From assembly GCF_030816615.1 (NCBI RefSeq), contig NZ_JAUSYD010000001.1, forward strand, positions 6,470,501 through 6,534,500: a stretch of DNA of 64,000 nucleotides, in the 5' to 3' direction. This document shows, piece after piece, positions 8,509-16,674 of this stretch. Each line of letters starts with the position of its first letter. Position 1 is the stretch's first letter. Source of the stretch: Streptomyces sp. B1I3 (GTDB lineage Bacteria; Actinomycetota; Actinomycetes; Streptomycetales; Streptomycetaceae). The notes under the pieces were generated by a model. The model was not told where the DNA came from, made no database searches, and worked only from the letters and a program-made list of their open reading frames with translations. A program made the position numbers and the translations under genes.

Positions 8509-9054
8509 ATGGACGACAAGGAAGCCCTTCGAGTGGGTGCCGCGGTGCGCCGTCGGCGCAGGACCCTCGGCCTCACGCTGGCCGCGGTGGCCGGGCGCAG
8601 TGGCCTGTCCGTACCGTTCCTCAGCCAGATCGAGAACGAACGGGCCAGACCCAGCCCCCGGTCCCTGGACCGGGTGGCCGAGGCGCTGGAGACCACCACC
8701 GAGCGACTGCGGGCGGCGGCCGACTCGGCGCGCGCCGTGGACGTCGTACGGGCGGACGGCGATGACGGGGTACGCCGGCTGGTGCGTGGCCGCCACCAGC
8801 TGAGCGCCCTCGAATTCGTGGGCGAGCAGGACCTCGGACGGGAGTTCCAGCACCGCAACGACGAGTTGATGTACGTCGTGGAGGGCGCCGTCGAGGTCGA
8901 GGCCGAGGGCCGGGCCTACCGGCTGGGCCGCGGCGACACGCTCTTCCTCTCGGGCGGGGTCCGCCACCGGTGGCGGGCGACCGTCACGGACACCCGGCTG
9001 CTCGTCGTCGCGGTCGCCGAGCACATCGACGCCACCTACGACACCCGCCGCTGA
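8509..9054 (+). CDS. XRE-family regulator with C-terminal cupin domain
   Basis: 181 residues. A helix-turn-helix lies at about residues 10-65, with the typical S-V-P-F-L-S-Q-I-E-N-E recognition region. A cupin barrel spans residues 100-175, with H-R-N-D-E-L-M-Y-V-V-E-G and a later R-H-R-W. This MerR-less HTH-cupin architecture (SutR/PuuR-like) usually senses a small amine or thiol ligand in the cupin and represses nearby genes. GGGAGG precedes the ATG at a good spacing. It is transcribed alone and converges on the TDT transporter gene, so the target is not obvious. Confidence 0.9.
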   Translation: MDDKEALRVGAAVRRRRRTLGLTLAAVAGRSGLSVPFLSQIENERARPSPRSLDRVAEALETTTERLRAAADSARAVDVVRADGDDGVRRLVRGRHQLSALEFVGEQDLGREFQHRNDELMYVVEGAVEVEAEGRAYRLGRGDTLFLSGGVRHRWRATVTDTRLLVVAVAEHIDATYDTRR

Positions 9055-9129
9055 GAGTGCGACACCCCCGGCGGGGCGGACGGGCAGCCGCCACCGGACG
9101 GCGTCCGCGGCTCGCCGCCGCGGGCCGCC

Positions 9130-10284
9130 TCAGGTCGCGGCGCCGGCCACCGGACACGGCGGTCGCGGCGGCGCGAGCAGCGTTCCGCCGATCACCCCGC
9201 GCAGCGTCCTCGCGCCCGCCACGGCCCAGGCGGTCACCAGCAGGGCGTAGAGCGCCACGGCCAGCCAGGTGAGCGCGGTCAGCCCCGTGTGCCGGGCCAG
9301 TCCCGCCGCGCCGGTGACGCACGTGCCGACCGGGAACGTGAAGCCCCACCACGTCATCGTGAACGGCATGCCCCGCCGCGCCGCGCGCACCACCATCGCG
9401 ACGGACAGTGCCAGCCACAGCAGCGCGAAGCCCATCACCGGCACCCCGTAGACCACGGCGAACGCGCCGAACGCCGAGGCGTAGGGCGTCCTGATCGCGT
9501 CCGGCGCCACATCGGCCAACTGGTTGACGGCGGTCGTGGACTGGCCGAGCGGGCCGAGCACCAGGAAGAGCGCCGGGGTCAGCGCGAGTGGCAGTGGCCC
9601 GTGGTGGATCAGTCGTCCGAGGATCAGGGGCACGACGGCCAGGGTCGCCAGCAGGGACAGCCCGAACATCGCGTAACAGGCCAGCAGCAGCGCCTCGCGC
9701 CACTGGCCGGGCGGCAGCTCGGGTACGAGGAGGGGGCCGACCGCGGCGGAGACCATCGGGGCCACCAGGGGCAGCAGCCAGACCGGCGAGGCGGTGCCGG
9801 GTGCCGGGCGGTGACGTACGACCATGAGGTACGGGACGGCCACGGCGACGACGAGGCCGCTCACCGTGCCCGCCGTGAAGAGCACCGCGCCCGTGGCGAC
9901 GGCCGCCGGGTGGCCGATGACGTCCCGGCCGACGGCCGCCGTACCGGCGCCCACCGCGAGCAGCGCCATGGACAGGCAGCCGTAGAACGGGGCGACGGCG
10001 GGGTCCAGGAGGTGTGCGCGGGCCTGGTCGCGGTGGAAGACCCAGTGTCCGGCGCGGGCCACGAGGACCCCGGCGAGCAGCACGGCGGACAGGAGCCACA
10101 CCGCGACGCAGGCACCCCGCAGGCCCGGGACGTGGACGGGCAGCGCGGCGCCGGCGCTCGCGACGACGGCGGTGCCCATGACCGTCGCGTACCAGTTCGG
10201 GCCGATGTGCCGGAGGGAGGGGAGTGGGAGCGGGGCGGGGGCCGGTGCGAGGGCGACGGGCCGGATCCGCGGAATGGTGGCCAT
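9130..10284 (-). CDS. TDT-family transporter (tellurite-resistance/dicarboxylate type)
   Basis: 384 residues with about ten hydrophobic helices. It begins R-H-I-G-P-N-W-Y-A-T-V-M-G-T near residues 25-38, the standard opening of the TDT (TehA/Mae1/SLAC1-like) family. Members export or import anions such as C4-dicarboxylates, sulfite or tellurite-related species; the substrate here is unknown. ATG at 10282-10284 is preferred because GGAAAA lies 7 bases upstream and the extra N-terminal 28 residues of a longer reading lack homology. The divergent LysR gene begins 70 bases away and probably regulates it. Confidence 0.88.
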   Translation of the reverse strand: MATIPRIRPVALAPAPAPLPLPSLRHIGPNWYATVMGTAVVASAGAALPVHVPGLRGACVAVWLLSAVLLAGVLVARAGHWVFHRDQARAHLLDPAVAPFYGCLSMALLAVGAGTAAVGRDVIGHPAAVATGAVLFTAGTVSGLVVAVAVPYLMVVRHRPAPGTASPVWLLPLVAPMVSAAVGPLLVPELPPGQWREALLLACYAMFGLSLLATLAVVPLILGRLIHHGPLPLALTPALFLVLGPLGQSTTAVNQLADVAPDAIRTPYASAFGAFAVVYGVPVMGFALLWLALSVAMVVRAARRGMPFTMTWWGFTFPVGTCVTGAAGLARHTGLTALTWLAVALYALLVTAWAVAGARTLRGVIGGTLLAPPRPPCPVAGAAT

Positions 10285-10332
10285 GCCATGATTTTCCGTG
10301 GGCGGGTCGCCGCCCACCAGGGAGCCCGCACC

Positions 10333-10356
10333 TATGAGGTCATAAGCTGGCTTTAT
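10333..10356. promoter_or_regulatory. Overlapping dyads, candidate LysR operator
   Basis: Two abutting inverted repeats in the 70-bp divergent gap: TATGA-GG-TCATA (10333-10344) and ATAAGC-TG-GCTTTAT (10342-10356). The second overlaps the start codon of the LysR gene. LysR regulators classically bind dyads between divergent genes and repress themselves; assignment to this protein is inferred. Confidence 0.55.
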
Positions 10357-11407
10357 GCCCAGCTCCACGCCCGGCCCCTCGCCCGTGCCGCCGCCCGGCC
10401 CCTCGTCCGTACCGCCGCCAGGTCCCTCGTCCGTGCCGCCGCCCCCCGGGACAGGAGCCGGTCAGTCCGCCCCCGGCGATGGGCACGGGCGCCTCGCGCA
10501 GCGGGTTCCCGACCTGGGGGCGATGGTGCTGCTGCTCGCCGTCGCCCGGCACGGGAGCCTCGGACGGGCGGCCCGGGACATCGGCATCACGCAGCCCGCT
10601 GCCTCCAGCCGCATCCGGTCGATGGAGCGGCAGCTGGGCGTCGCGCTGCTGGACCGCTCGCCGCGCGGCTCCCGGCTGACCGACGAGGGAGCCCTGGTCA
10701 CGGACTGGGCGCGCCGGGTCGTCGAGGCCGCCGAGGCGTTCGACGCGGGAGCCCAGGCGCTGCGGGACCGCCGTGACTCCCGGCTGCGGGTCGCCGCGAG
10801 CATGACGATCGCGGAGTACCTGCTGCCCGGCTGGCTGATCGCGCTGCGGGCCGAGCGCCCCGGTACCGCCGTCTCGCTCCTCGCGGGCAACTCGGCCGCG
10901 GTGGCACTGCGGCTGCTGACCGGTGAGGCGGACCTGGGCTTCGTCGAGGGACTGTCCGTACCGGAAGGGCTCGACGGCACGGTCATCGCGCACGACCGGC
11001 TCGTCGTCGTGGTCGCCCCCTCCCATCCGTGGGCCCGCCGCAGGACCCGGCTGATGCCGGGGGAGCTCGCCGCCACACCGCTGATCCTGCGGGAACACGG
11101 CTCGGGCACGCGGCAGGTCCTGGACGCCGCCCTGGCGGTGCACGGAGGGCTGGCGCGCCCCCTGCTCGAACTCTCCTCGACGACCGCGGTCAAGGGCGCG
11201 GCGGAGAGCGGGGCCGGTCCCTGCGTGCTGAGCGAACTGGCCCTCGGCGAGGAGCTCTCCGCCCGCCGCCTGGTCAAGGTCCCGGTCGAGGGCGTCCGGC
11301 TGCGGCGCCAGCTGCGCGCGGTCTGGCCGGCCGGCCACCGGCCCGCCGGACCGGCCCGCGACCTGCTCTCCCTGACGGTCCCCCCGGCGGGGCCGGGCCG
11401 CGCCTGA
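10355..11407 (+). CDS. LysR-family transcriptional regulator
   Basis: 350 residues. An N-terminal winged helix-turn-helix at about residues 50-110 shows A-V-A-R-H-G-S-L-G-R-A-A-R-D-I-G-I-T-Q-P. A LysR substrate-binding domain covers residues 140-340. The first 48 residues are an unusual proline-rich tail built from three P-G-P-S-x-V-P-P-P units and encoded by about 24-bp DNA repeats. It may not be translated if a start further down is used. The divergent TDT transporter gene is the likely target. Confidence 0.88.
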   Translation: MPSSTPGPSPVPPPGPSSVPPPGPSSVPPPPGTGAGQSAPGDGHGRLAQRVPDLGAMVLLLAVARHGSLGRAARDIGITQPAASSRIRSMERQLGVALLDRSPRGSRLTDEGALVTDWARRVVEAAEAFDAGAQALRDRRDSRLRVAASMTIAEYLLPGWLIALRAERPGTAVSLLAGNSAAVALRLLTGEADLGFVEGLSVPEGLDGTVIAHDRLVVVVAPSHPWARRRTRLMPGELAATPLILREHGSGTRQVLDAALAVHGGLARPLLELSSTTAVKGAAESGAGPCVLSELALGEELSARRLVKVPVEGVRLRRQLRAVWPAGHRPAGPARDLLSLTVPPAGPGRA

Positions 11408-11453
11408 GGGCCGTCAGTACCGCACCCGCCGGGACGGAGGCCGCCGCACCGGA

Positions 11454-12179
11454 TCAGACGCGGACGGCGACCGGGGGCGCTGCCGCCTTCTCCCGGGCCG
11501 CTTCCACCAGCGCCCGCACGACCCGGAGGTCGTCACCCATCTCCGGATGCCACTGAACCCCCAGCACCCACTGCGCGCCCGGCAGCTCGACCGCCTCCAC
11601 CGTGCCGTCCGCGGCGTGCGCGGACGCCACCAGACCGGGCGCGAGCCGGTCCACGGCCTGGTGGTGGTACGTGGGCACGGACGCCTCCCCGGGCGCCACC
11701 GAGGCGTACAGCGTCCCCTCCACCGGGGTCACCACGTGTTCGCCGAGAACCCCCGCCTTGCCGAACGGGCCGGCGTGGCCGTCCAGGTGCTGGATCAGCG
11801 TGCCTCCCAGCGCCACGTTGAGCAGCTGCATGCCGCGGCAGATGCCGAGCACCGGGATGCCCGCCCGCATCGCCGCGCGGAGCAGGGCGGGCTCCCAGGC
11901 GTCCCGCTCCGGCGCAGGCGGCCCGGTCCTGAAGTCGCGCTCCGCGCCGTACAGCCCGGGATCGATGTCGGCGCCGCCCGCCACCACGAGGCCGTCGAGC
12001 CGGGCCACCACGGCCGCCGCCTGTTCAGGGGAGTCCGGGGGCAGGAGGACGGCCAGACCGCCGGAGCGCTGGACCAGCCGTGGGTAGGCGGCGGGGAGCA
12101 CCGCCGCGGGGAGTTCCCAGACACCCCAGCGAGCCGCCGGCTCCAGATAGGTGGTGACGCCGATGAGCGGTCGGTGCAT
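11454..12179 (-). CDS. Class I glutamine amidotransferase, gamma-glutamyl-amine hydrolase type (PuuD-like)
   Basis: 241 residues. Peptidase C26 family: nucleophile in G-I-C-R-G-M-Q near residue 108, histidine in V-Q-W-H-P-E near residue 218 with the adjacent glutamate. The N-terminal P-L-I-G-V-T-T-Y-L-E is typical of PuuD, which releases gamma-aminobutyrate from gamma-glutamyl-GABA. It lies beside a GntR gene and a GlnA4-like gamma-glutamyl ligase, so it probably hydrolyses the gamma-glutamylated product at the end of that pathway. Start ATG at 12177-12179; the open frame upstream is a shadow. Confidence 0.9.
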   Translation of the reverse strand: MHRPLIGVTTYLEPAARWGVWELPAAVLPAAYPRLVQRSGGLAVLLPPDSPEQAAAVVARLDGLVVAGGADIDPGLYGAERDFRTGPPAPERDAWEPALLRAAMRAGIPVLGICRGMQLLNVALGGTLIQHLDGHAGPFGKAGVLGEHVVTPVEGTLYASVAPGEASVPTYHHQAVDRLAPGLVASAHAADGTVEAVELPGAQWVLGVQWHPEMGDDLRVVRALVEAAREKAAAPPVAVRV

Positions 12180-12292
12180 GGTGCGGTCCCTCCGGCGGGC
12201 GGGTCTGCGGACCGGCCCAGTGCAATGGTGTCGCGTCATACCTTTGTGCGTCCGGCGGGGCCGCGCAAGAGAGAGGATCCGGAAGGGCGGGT

Positions 12293-13030
12293 TCAGGCCA
12301 GGAATCCCCGCAGCAGCGCCGCCGTCCCCGCGCAGTGTTCGCGCATCACCGCGCGTGCCGCCTCCTCGTCGCCGGCGAGCACCGCCTCCACGAGCGCCGT
12401 GTGCTGGCGCTGCGCGTGTTCGAGGTTGCGTACGAGCAGGGGGATGCAGTCCAGCAGGTCGTTCACGGTCGCCCGCACCGCCGCGTACCGGGCGCTCAGG
12501 GAGGGTGAGCCGGACAGTTCCGCCAGCGTCAGGTGGAAGAGGGTGTCGAGCCTGCGGTACTCGGGCAGAGGTGCCTCGTGTGTCGCGACCAGAGCCGTAC
12601 GCAGCCGGGCGGCGCCCGTGTCGTCGAGGCCGCGGCCGGCGCACAGGCCGGCGGCGCCCGTCTCCAGCACCTCGCGGAAGAGCAGGACGTCCTCCATGTC
12701 GGTACGCGCCGCCCGGCGGCGCAGCTCCTCCCCGTCGGCCGGGGCGGTGCGGGGAAGCACGAAGGTGCCGCCGTACCGCCCGCGCCTTGCCTCGACGAGG
12801 CCCTGGTCGGCGAGGACCCTCAGGACCTCGCGGAGCGTGACGCGGCTGATGCCCAGGCGTTCGGCCAGCTCGCGCTCGGCGGGCAGCCGCCCGCCGTCCG
12901 GTACCAGCCCGAGCCGGACCACCTGGAGGATCTGCTCCAGCGCCTCCTCGAAGCCGTTGCCCGCACGGACCGGCCGCAACACCGGCATCAGGCGGTCGAA
13001 GGGCCGGAACACCTCGCTCTCTTCCGCCAC
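12293..13030 (-). CDS. GntR/FadR-family regulator
   Basis: 245 residues. An N-terminal winged helix carries R-L-P-A-E-R-E-L-A-E-R-L-G-I-S-R-V-T-L-R-E near residues 48-68, followed by an all-helical FCD ligand-binding domain from residue 100 with several histidines that could hold a metal. GTG at 13028-13030 is chosen because AAGGG lies 9 bases upstream; ATG at 13064-13066 is in frame but has no usable ribosome binding site. It is divergent from the glutamine-synthetase-like gene across 70 bases and is likely its repressor. In S. coelicolor the equivalent position (next to glnA4) also holds a GntR gene. Confidence 0.9.
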   Translation of the reverse strand: MAEESEVFRPFDRLMPVLRPVRAGNGFEEALEQILQVVRLGLVPDGGRLPAERELAERLGISRVTLREVLRVLADQGLVEARRGRYGGTFVLPRTAPADGEELRRRAARTDMEDVLLFREVLETGAAGLCAGRGLDDTGAARLRTALVATHEAPLPEYRRLDTLFHLTLAELSGSPSLSARYAAVRATVNDLLDCIPLLVRNLEHAQRQHTALVEAVLAGDEEAARAVMREHCAGTAALLRGFLA

Positions 13031-13100
13031 GTCCCGATTCCCTTCCCCCCAATGGTTTTCTCCCATACCTTAGACCGGCCGACCGAACGAGGAGCATCCC

Positions 13101-14462
13101 GTGGCAGACCGAACACCTCCGCTCCGGGCCGAGCGGCTGCGCGCGCTCGTCGCGAGCGGGGAGATCGACACCGTCGTCCTCGCCTTCCCCGACATGCAGG
13201 GCAGGCTCCAGGGCAAACGGTTCGCGGCGTCCTTCTTCCTGGACGAGGTGCTGGAGCACGGCACCGAGGGCTGCAACTACCTGCTCGCCGTCGACACGGA
13301 CATGAACACCGTCGACGGATTCGCCATGTCCTCCTGGGCCGACGGCTACGGCGACTTCGCCATGCGCCCCGACCTCGCCACCCTGCGCCGCGTCCCCTGG
13401 CACGAGGGCACGGCGATGGTCATGGCCGACCTCGCCTGGGAGGACGGCACCCCGGTCGTCGCGGCGCCCCGCCAGATCCTCAGACGGCAGCTCGAGCGGC
13501 TCGCCGCCCACGGCCTGACCGCCCACGTCGGTACCGAACTCGAGTTCATCGTCTTCAAGGACACCTACGAACAGGCCTGGGACCGCAACTACCGCGGCCT
13601 CACCCCCGCCAACCAGTACAACATCGACTACTCCGTCCTCGGCACCGGCCGCATCGAGCCGCTGCTGCGCCGCATCCGCAACGAGATGGCGGCCGCCGGA
13701 CTCACCGTCGAGTCCGCCAAGGGCGAGTGCAACCCGGGGCAGCACGAGATCGTGTTCCGGTACGACGAAGCGCTCGTCACCTGCGACCAGCACGCCGTCT
13801 ACAAGACCGGCTCCAAGGAGATCGCCGCCCAGGAAGGCGTCGCCCTCACCTTCATGGCCAAGTTCAACGAGCGCGAGGGAAACTCCTGCCACATCCACCT
13901 CTCGCTCCAGGACGCCGGCGGCCAGAGCGTCATGGCGGGCGAGGACGGCACGATGTCGCCCCTGATGCGGCACTTCCTCGCCGGTCAGCTCGCCGCACTG
14001 CGGGAGTTCTCCCTGCTCTACGCGCCGAACATCAACTCCTACAAACGCTTCCAGCCGGGCTCCTTCGCCCCCACCGCCGTCGCCTGGGGCCACGACAACC
14101 GGACCTGCGCCCTGCGCGTCGTCGGACACGGCCGCTCCATGCGCTTCGAGAACCGGCTGCCCGGCGGAGACGTCAATCCGTACCTGGCGGTCGCCGGTCT
14201 CGTGGCCGCCGGGCTGTACGGCGTCGAGCGCCGGCTCGAGCTGCCCGAGGCGTGTGCGGGCAACGCCTACACCGCCGGATACGAGCGGGTGCCCACCACC
14301 CTGCGTGAAGCGGCCGACCTGTGGGAGCACAGCGAGATCGCCCGGACGGCCTTCGGCGAGGAGACGGTCGCGCACTACCGCAACATGGCGCGCGTCGAAC
14401 TGGAGGCCTTCGACGCAGCGGTGACCGACTGGGAACTCCGCCGCTCCTTCGAACGCCTGTGA
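13101..14462 (+). CDS. glnA4: Glutamine-synthetase-like gamma-glutamyl amine ligase (GlnA4 type)
   Basis: 453 residues, glutamine synthetase fold. An N-terminal beta-grasp (residues 10-110) precedes a catalytic domain with G-T-E-L-E-F near 148, E-C-N-P-G-Q-H-E near 211, N-S-C-H-I-H near 262 and the closing S-M-R-F-E-N-R-L-P-G near 347. It lacks the tyrosine adenylylation motif typical of true GlnA. Position and neighbours match S. coelicolor SCO1613, reported to be a gamma-glutamylethanolamide synthetase (GlnA4), so the likely role is to glutamylate an amine before its oxidation. Orthology is inferred from memory of gene order. GTG start preceded by GAGGAG. Confidence 0.88.
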   Translation: MADRTPPLRAERLRALVASGEIDTVVLAFPDMQGRLQGKRFAASFFLDEVLEHGTEGCNYLLAVDTDMNTVDGFAMSSWADGYGDFAMRPDLATLRRVPWHEGTAMVMADLAWEDGTPVVAAPRQILRRQLERLAAHGLTAHVGTELEFIVFKDTYEQAWDRNYRGLTPANQYNIDYSVLGTGRIEPLLRRIRNEMAAAGLTVESAKGECNPGQHEIVFRYDEALVTCDQHAVYKTGSKEIAAQEGVALTFMAKFNEREGNSCHIHLSLQDAGGQSVMAGEDGTMSPLMRHFLAGQLAALREFSLLYAPNINSYKRFQPGSFAPTAVAWGHDNRTCALRVVGHGRSMRFENRLPGGDVNPYLAVAGLVAAGLYGVERRLELPEACAGNAYTAGYERVPTTLREAADLWEHSEIARTAFGEETVAHYRNMARVELEAFDAAVTDWELRRSFERL

Positions 14463-14470
14463 GGCGCCCC

Positions 14471-15835
14471 GTGACCACCGAGCACCACGTCCTCAACCCG
14501 GCGACCGAGGAACTCGTCGCCACCGTCCCCGCCACCTCCGTCAACGAGGTCGACACCGCCGTCACCCGGGCCTCGGCCGCGCAGCGCACCTGGGCCGCCC
14601 TCGCCCCCGCCGACCGCGCCAGGCTGCTGCGCCGCTTCGCCGTCCTCGTCGACGAGCACGCCGAGCGGCTGGCCCGGCTCGAGGTCACCGAGGCGGGCCA
14701 CACCCTGGGCAACGCCCGGTGGGAGGCGGGCAACGTCCGTGATCTGCTGGACTACGCGGCCGGGGGAGCGGAGCGGCTCACCGGACGGCAGATCCCCGTA
14801 CCCGGCGGGATCGACATCACCTTCCTCGAACCCCTCGGGGTGGTCGGGGTGATCGCCCCGTGGAACTTCCCCATGCCGATCGCCGCCTGGGGCGTCGCCC
14901 CCGCCCTCGCGGCCGGCAACGCCGTCCTGCTGAAACCGGCCGAGGCCACCCCGCTCACCGCCCTCCACCTGGCCCGGCTCGCCCTCGACGCCGGCCTGCC
15001 CGAACACCTCTTCCAGGTGCTGCCCGGGGCCGGCGACGTCACGGGCAACGCCCTGGTCGAACACCCCGGCGTGGCCAAGATCGTCTTCACCGGGTCCACC
15101 CGCGTCGGCAAGCAGATCATGGCCCGGTGCGCCGGCCAGGTGAAGCGGCTGACCCTCGAACTCGGCGGCAAGAGCCCCAACATCGTCTTCGCCGACGCCG
15201 ACATCGAGGCCGCCGCGGCCGCCGCCCCCATGTCCTTCCTGGACAACACGGGCCAGGACTGCTGCGCCCGCACCCGCATCCTGGTGCAGCGCCCGGTGTA
15301 CGACCGCTTCCTGGAGCTCCTGGCCCCCGCCGTGGCCTCGGTCGTCGTCGGGGACCCCGGCGACGAGAGGACCCAGATGGGCCCGCTGATCTCCCGGACC
15401 CAGCTGGAGCGGGTCCGCGCCCACGTCCCCGAGGGCGCGGCCGGGATCCGGGGCACGGCCCCCGACGGCCCCGGCTTCTGGTTCCCGCCGACCGTCCTCA
15501 CCGATGTCGGCGCGGACGCGCCCGTCGCCACCGAGGAGGTGTTCGGGCCGGTCGCCGTCCTGCTGCCCTTCGAGGACGAGGCCGACGCGGTCCGGCTGGC
15601 GAACGCCACCAAGTACGGCCTGGCCGGCTCGCTCTGGACCCGTGACGTGGGCCGCGCCCTGCGGGTCTCCCAGGCGGTGCGCGCCGGGAACCTGTCGGTC
15701 AACTCCCATTCCGCCGTCCGGTACTGGACCCCCTTCGGCGGCTTCAAGCAGTCCGGACTCGGCCGTGAACTGGGGCCCGACGCCCTCGCGGCCTTCACCG
15801 AAACCAAGAACGTCTTCATCGGCACGGAGGTCTGA
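14471..15835 (+). CDS. NAD(P)-dependent aldehyde dehydrogenase
   Basis: 454 residues. Rossmann motif region I-A-P-W-N-F-P near residue 130, F-T-G-S-T near residue 205, general base glutamate in L-E-L-G-G-K-S-P near 227, catalytic cysteine in G-Q-D-C-C-A-R near 260, and E-E-V-F-G-P near 355. The start is GTG at 14471, with its GAGG placed over the stop codon of the preceding gene. In context it should oxidise the aldehyde made from a gamma-glutamylated amine to an acid, the third step of the route after ligation and amine oxidation. Confidence 0.92.
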   Translation: MTTEHHVLNPATEELVATVPATSVNEVDTAVTRASAAQRTWAALAPADRARLLRRFAVLVDEHAERLARLEVTEAGHTLGNARWEAGNVRDLLDYAAGGAERLTGRQIPVPGGIDITFLEPLGVVGVIAPWNFPMPIAAWGVAPALAAGNAVLLKPAEATPLTALHLARLALDAGLPEHLFQVLPGAGDVTGNALVEHPGVAKIVFTGSTRVGKQIMARCAGQVKRLTLELGGKSPNIVFADADIEAAAAAAPMSFLDNTGQDCCARTRILVQRPVYDRFLELLAPAVASVVVGDPGDERTQMGPLISRTQLERVRAHVPEGAAGIRGTAPDGPGFWFPPTVLTDVGADAPVATEEVFGPVAVLLPFEDEADAVRLANATKYGLAGSLWTRDVGRALRVSQAVRAGNLSVNSHSAVRYWTPFGGFKQSGLGRELGPDALAAFTETKNVFIGTEV

Positions 15836-15841
15836 ACGACC

Positions 15842-16630
15842 ATGACCACGGACACCGGGAACATCTGCCGCCGCCTGGCCGGCCGCACCGCCGTCGTCAC
15901 CGGGGCGGGCAGCGGCATCGGCCTGGCCACCGCCCGCAGACTCGCGTCCGAAGGGGCCCACGTCGTCTGCGGCGACATCGACGAGCGTGCGGGCGCCGCG
16001 GCCGCCCACGAGGCGGGCGGCACCTTCGTACGCGTCGACGTCACCGACCCCGAGCAGGTCGAGGCGCTCTTCGCCGCCGCGTACGAGACCTACGGCTCCG
16101 TCGACATCGCCTTCAACAACGCCGGCATCTCACCGCCCGACGACGACTCGATCCTCACCACCGGCCTCGAAGCCTGGAAGCGTGTCCAGGACGTCAACCT
16201 CACCTCCGTCTACCTCTGCTGCAAGGCCGCCCTGCCGTACATGCGACGTCAGCGTCGCGGTTCCATCATCAACACCGCGTCGTTCGTGGCCCGGATGGGC
16301 GCGGCCACCTCCCAGATCTCCTACACCGCCTCCAAAGGCGGTGTGCTCGCCATGTCCCGCGAACTCGGCGTCCAGTTCGCCCGGGAGGGCATCCGGGTCA
16401 ACGCCCTGTGCCCGGGACCGGTCAACACCCCGCTGCTGCAGGAGCTGTTCGCCAAGGACCCGGAGCGCGCCGCCCGCAGGCTCGTCCACATCCCTGCCGG
16501 CCGGTTCGCCGAGGCGACGGAGATCGCGGCGGCGGTCGCCTTCCTGGCGAGCGACGACTCCTCGTTCGTCAACGCCACGGACTTCCTCGTCGACGGCGGT
16601 ATCTCGGGGGCGTACGTGACGCCGCTGTAG
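15842..16630 (+). CDS. SDR-family oxidoreductase
   Basis: 262 residues, classical short-chain dehydrogenase. Cofactor motif T-G-A-G-S-G-I-G at residues 19-26, N-N-A-G near residue 96, catalytic S-Y-T-A-S-K near residues 159-164, and C-terminal G-G-I-S-G. D at the end of strand 2 (C-G-D-I-D) favours NAD over NADP. It sits 6 bases after the aldehyde dehydrogenase gene and completes the GlnA4 operon. It may oxidise an alcohol intermediate such as one from an amino alcohol; the exact step is not known. Confidence 0.92.
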   Translation: MTTDTGNICRRLAGRTAVVTGAGSGIGLATARRLASEGAHVVCGDIDERAGAAAAHEAGGTFVRVDVTDPEQVEALFAAAYETYGSVDIAFNNAGISPPDDDSILTTGLEAWKRVQDVNLTSVYLCCKAALPYMRRQRRGSIINTASFVARMGAATSQISYTASKGGVLAMSRELGVQFAREGIRVNALCPGPVNTPLLQELFAKDPERAARRLVHIPAGRFAEATEIAAAVAFLASDDSSFVNATDFLVDGGISGAYVTPL

Positions 16631-16674
16631 GCCCTCGGCCCCGGCGCGCACAGCCTCTCCCTAGAGTGGACGGC

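Noticed and set aside
13064..13066. ATG start for the GntR regulator
   Set aside because: It leaves AAGG one base from the start codon, which is unusable, whereas GTG 13028-13030 has AAGGG at a good spacing and retains the whole conserved protein.
12180..14375. Upstream part of a 973-codon minus-strand frame ending in the amidotransferase gene
   Set aside because: Only the last 241 codons match a family; the rest is antisense to the GntR-GlnA4 region and has no coding character.
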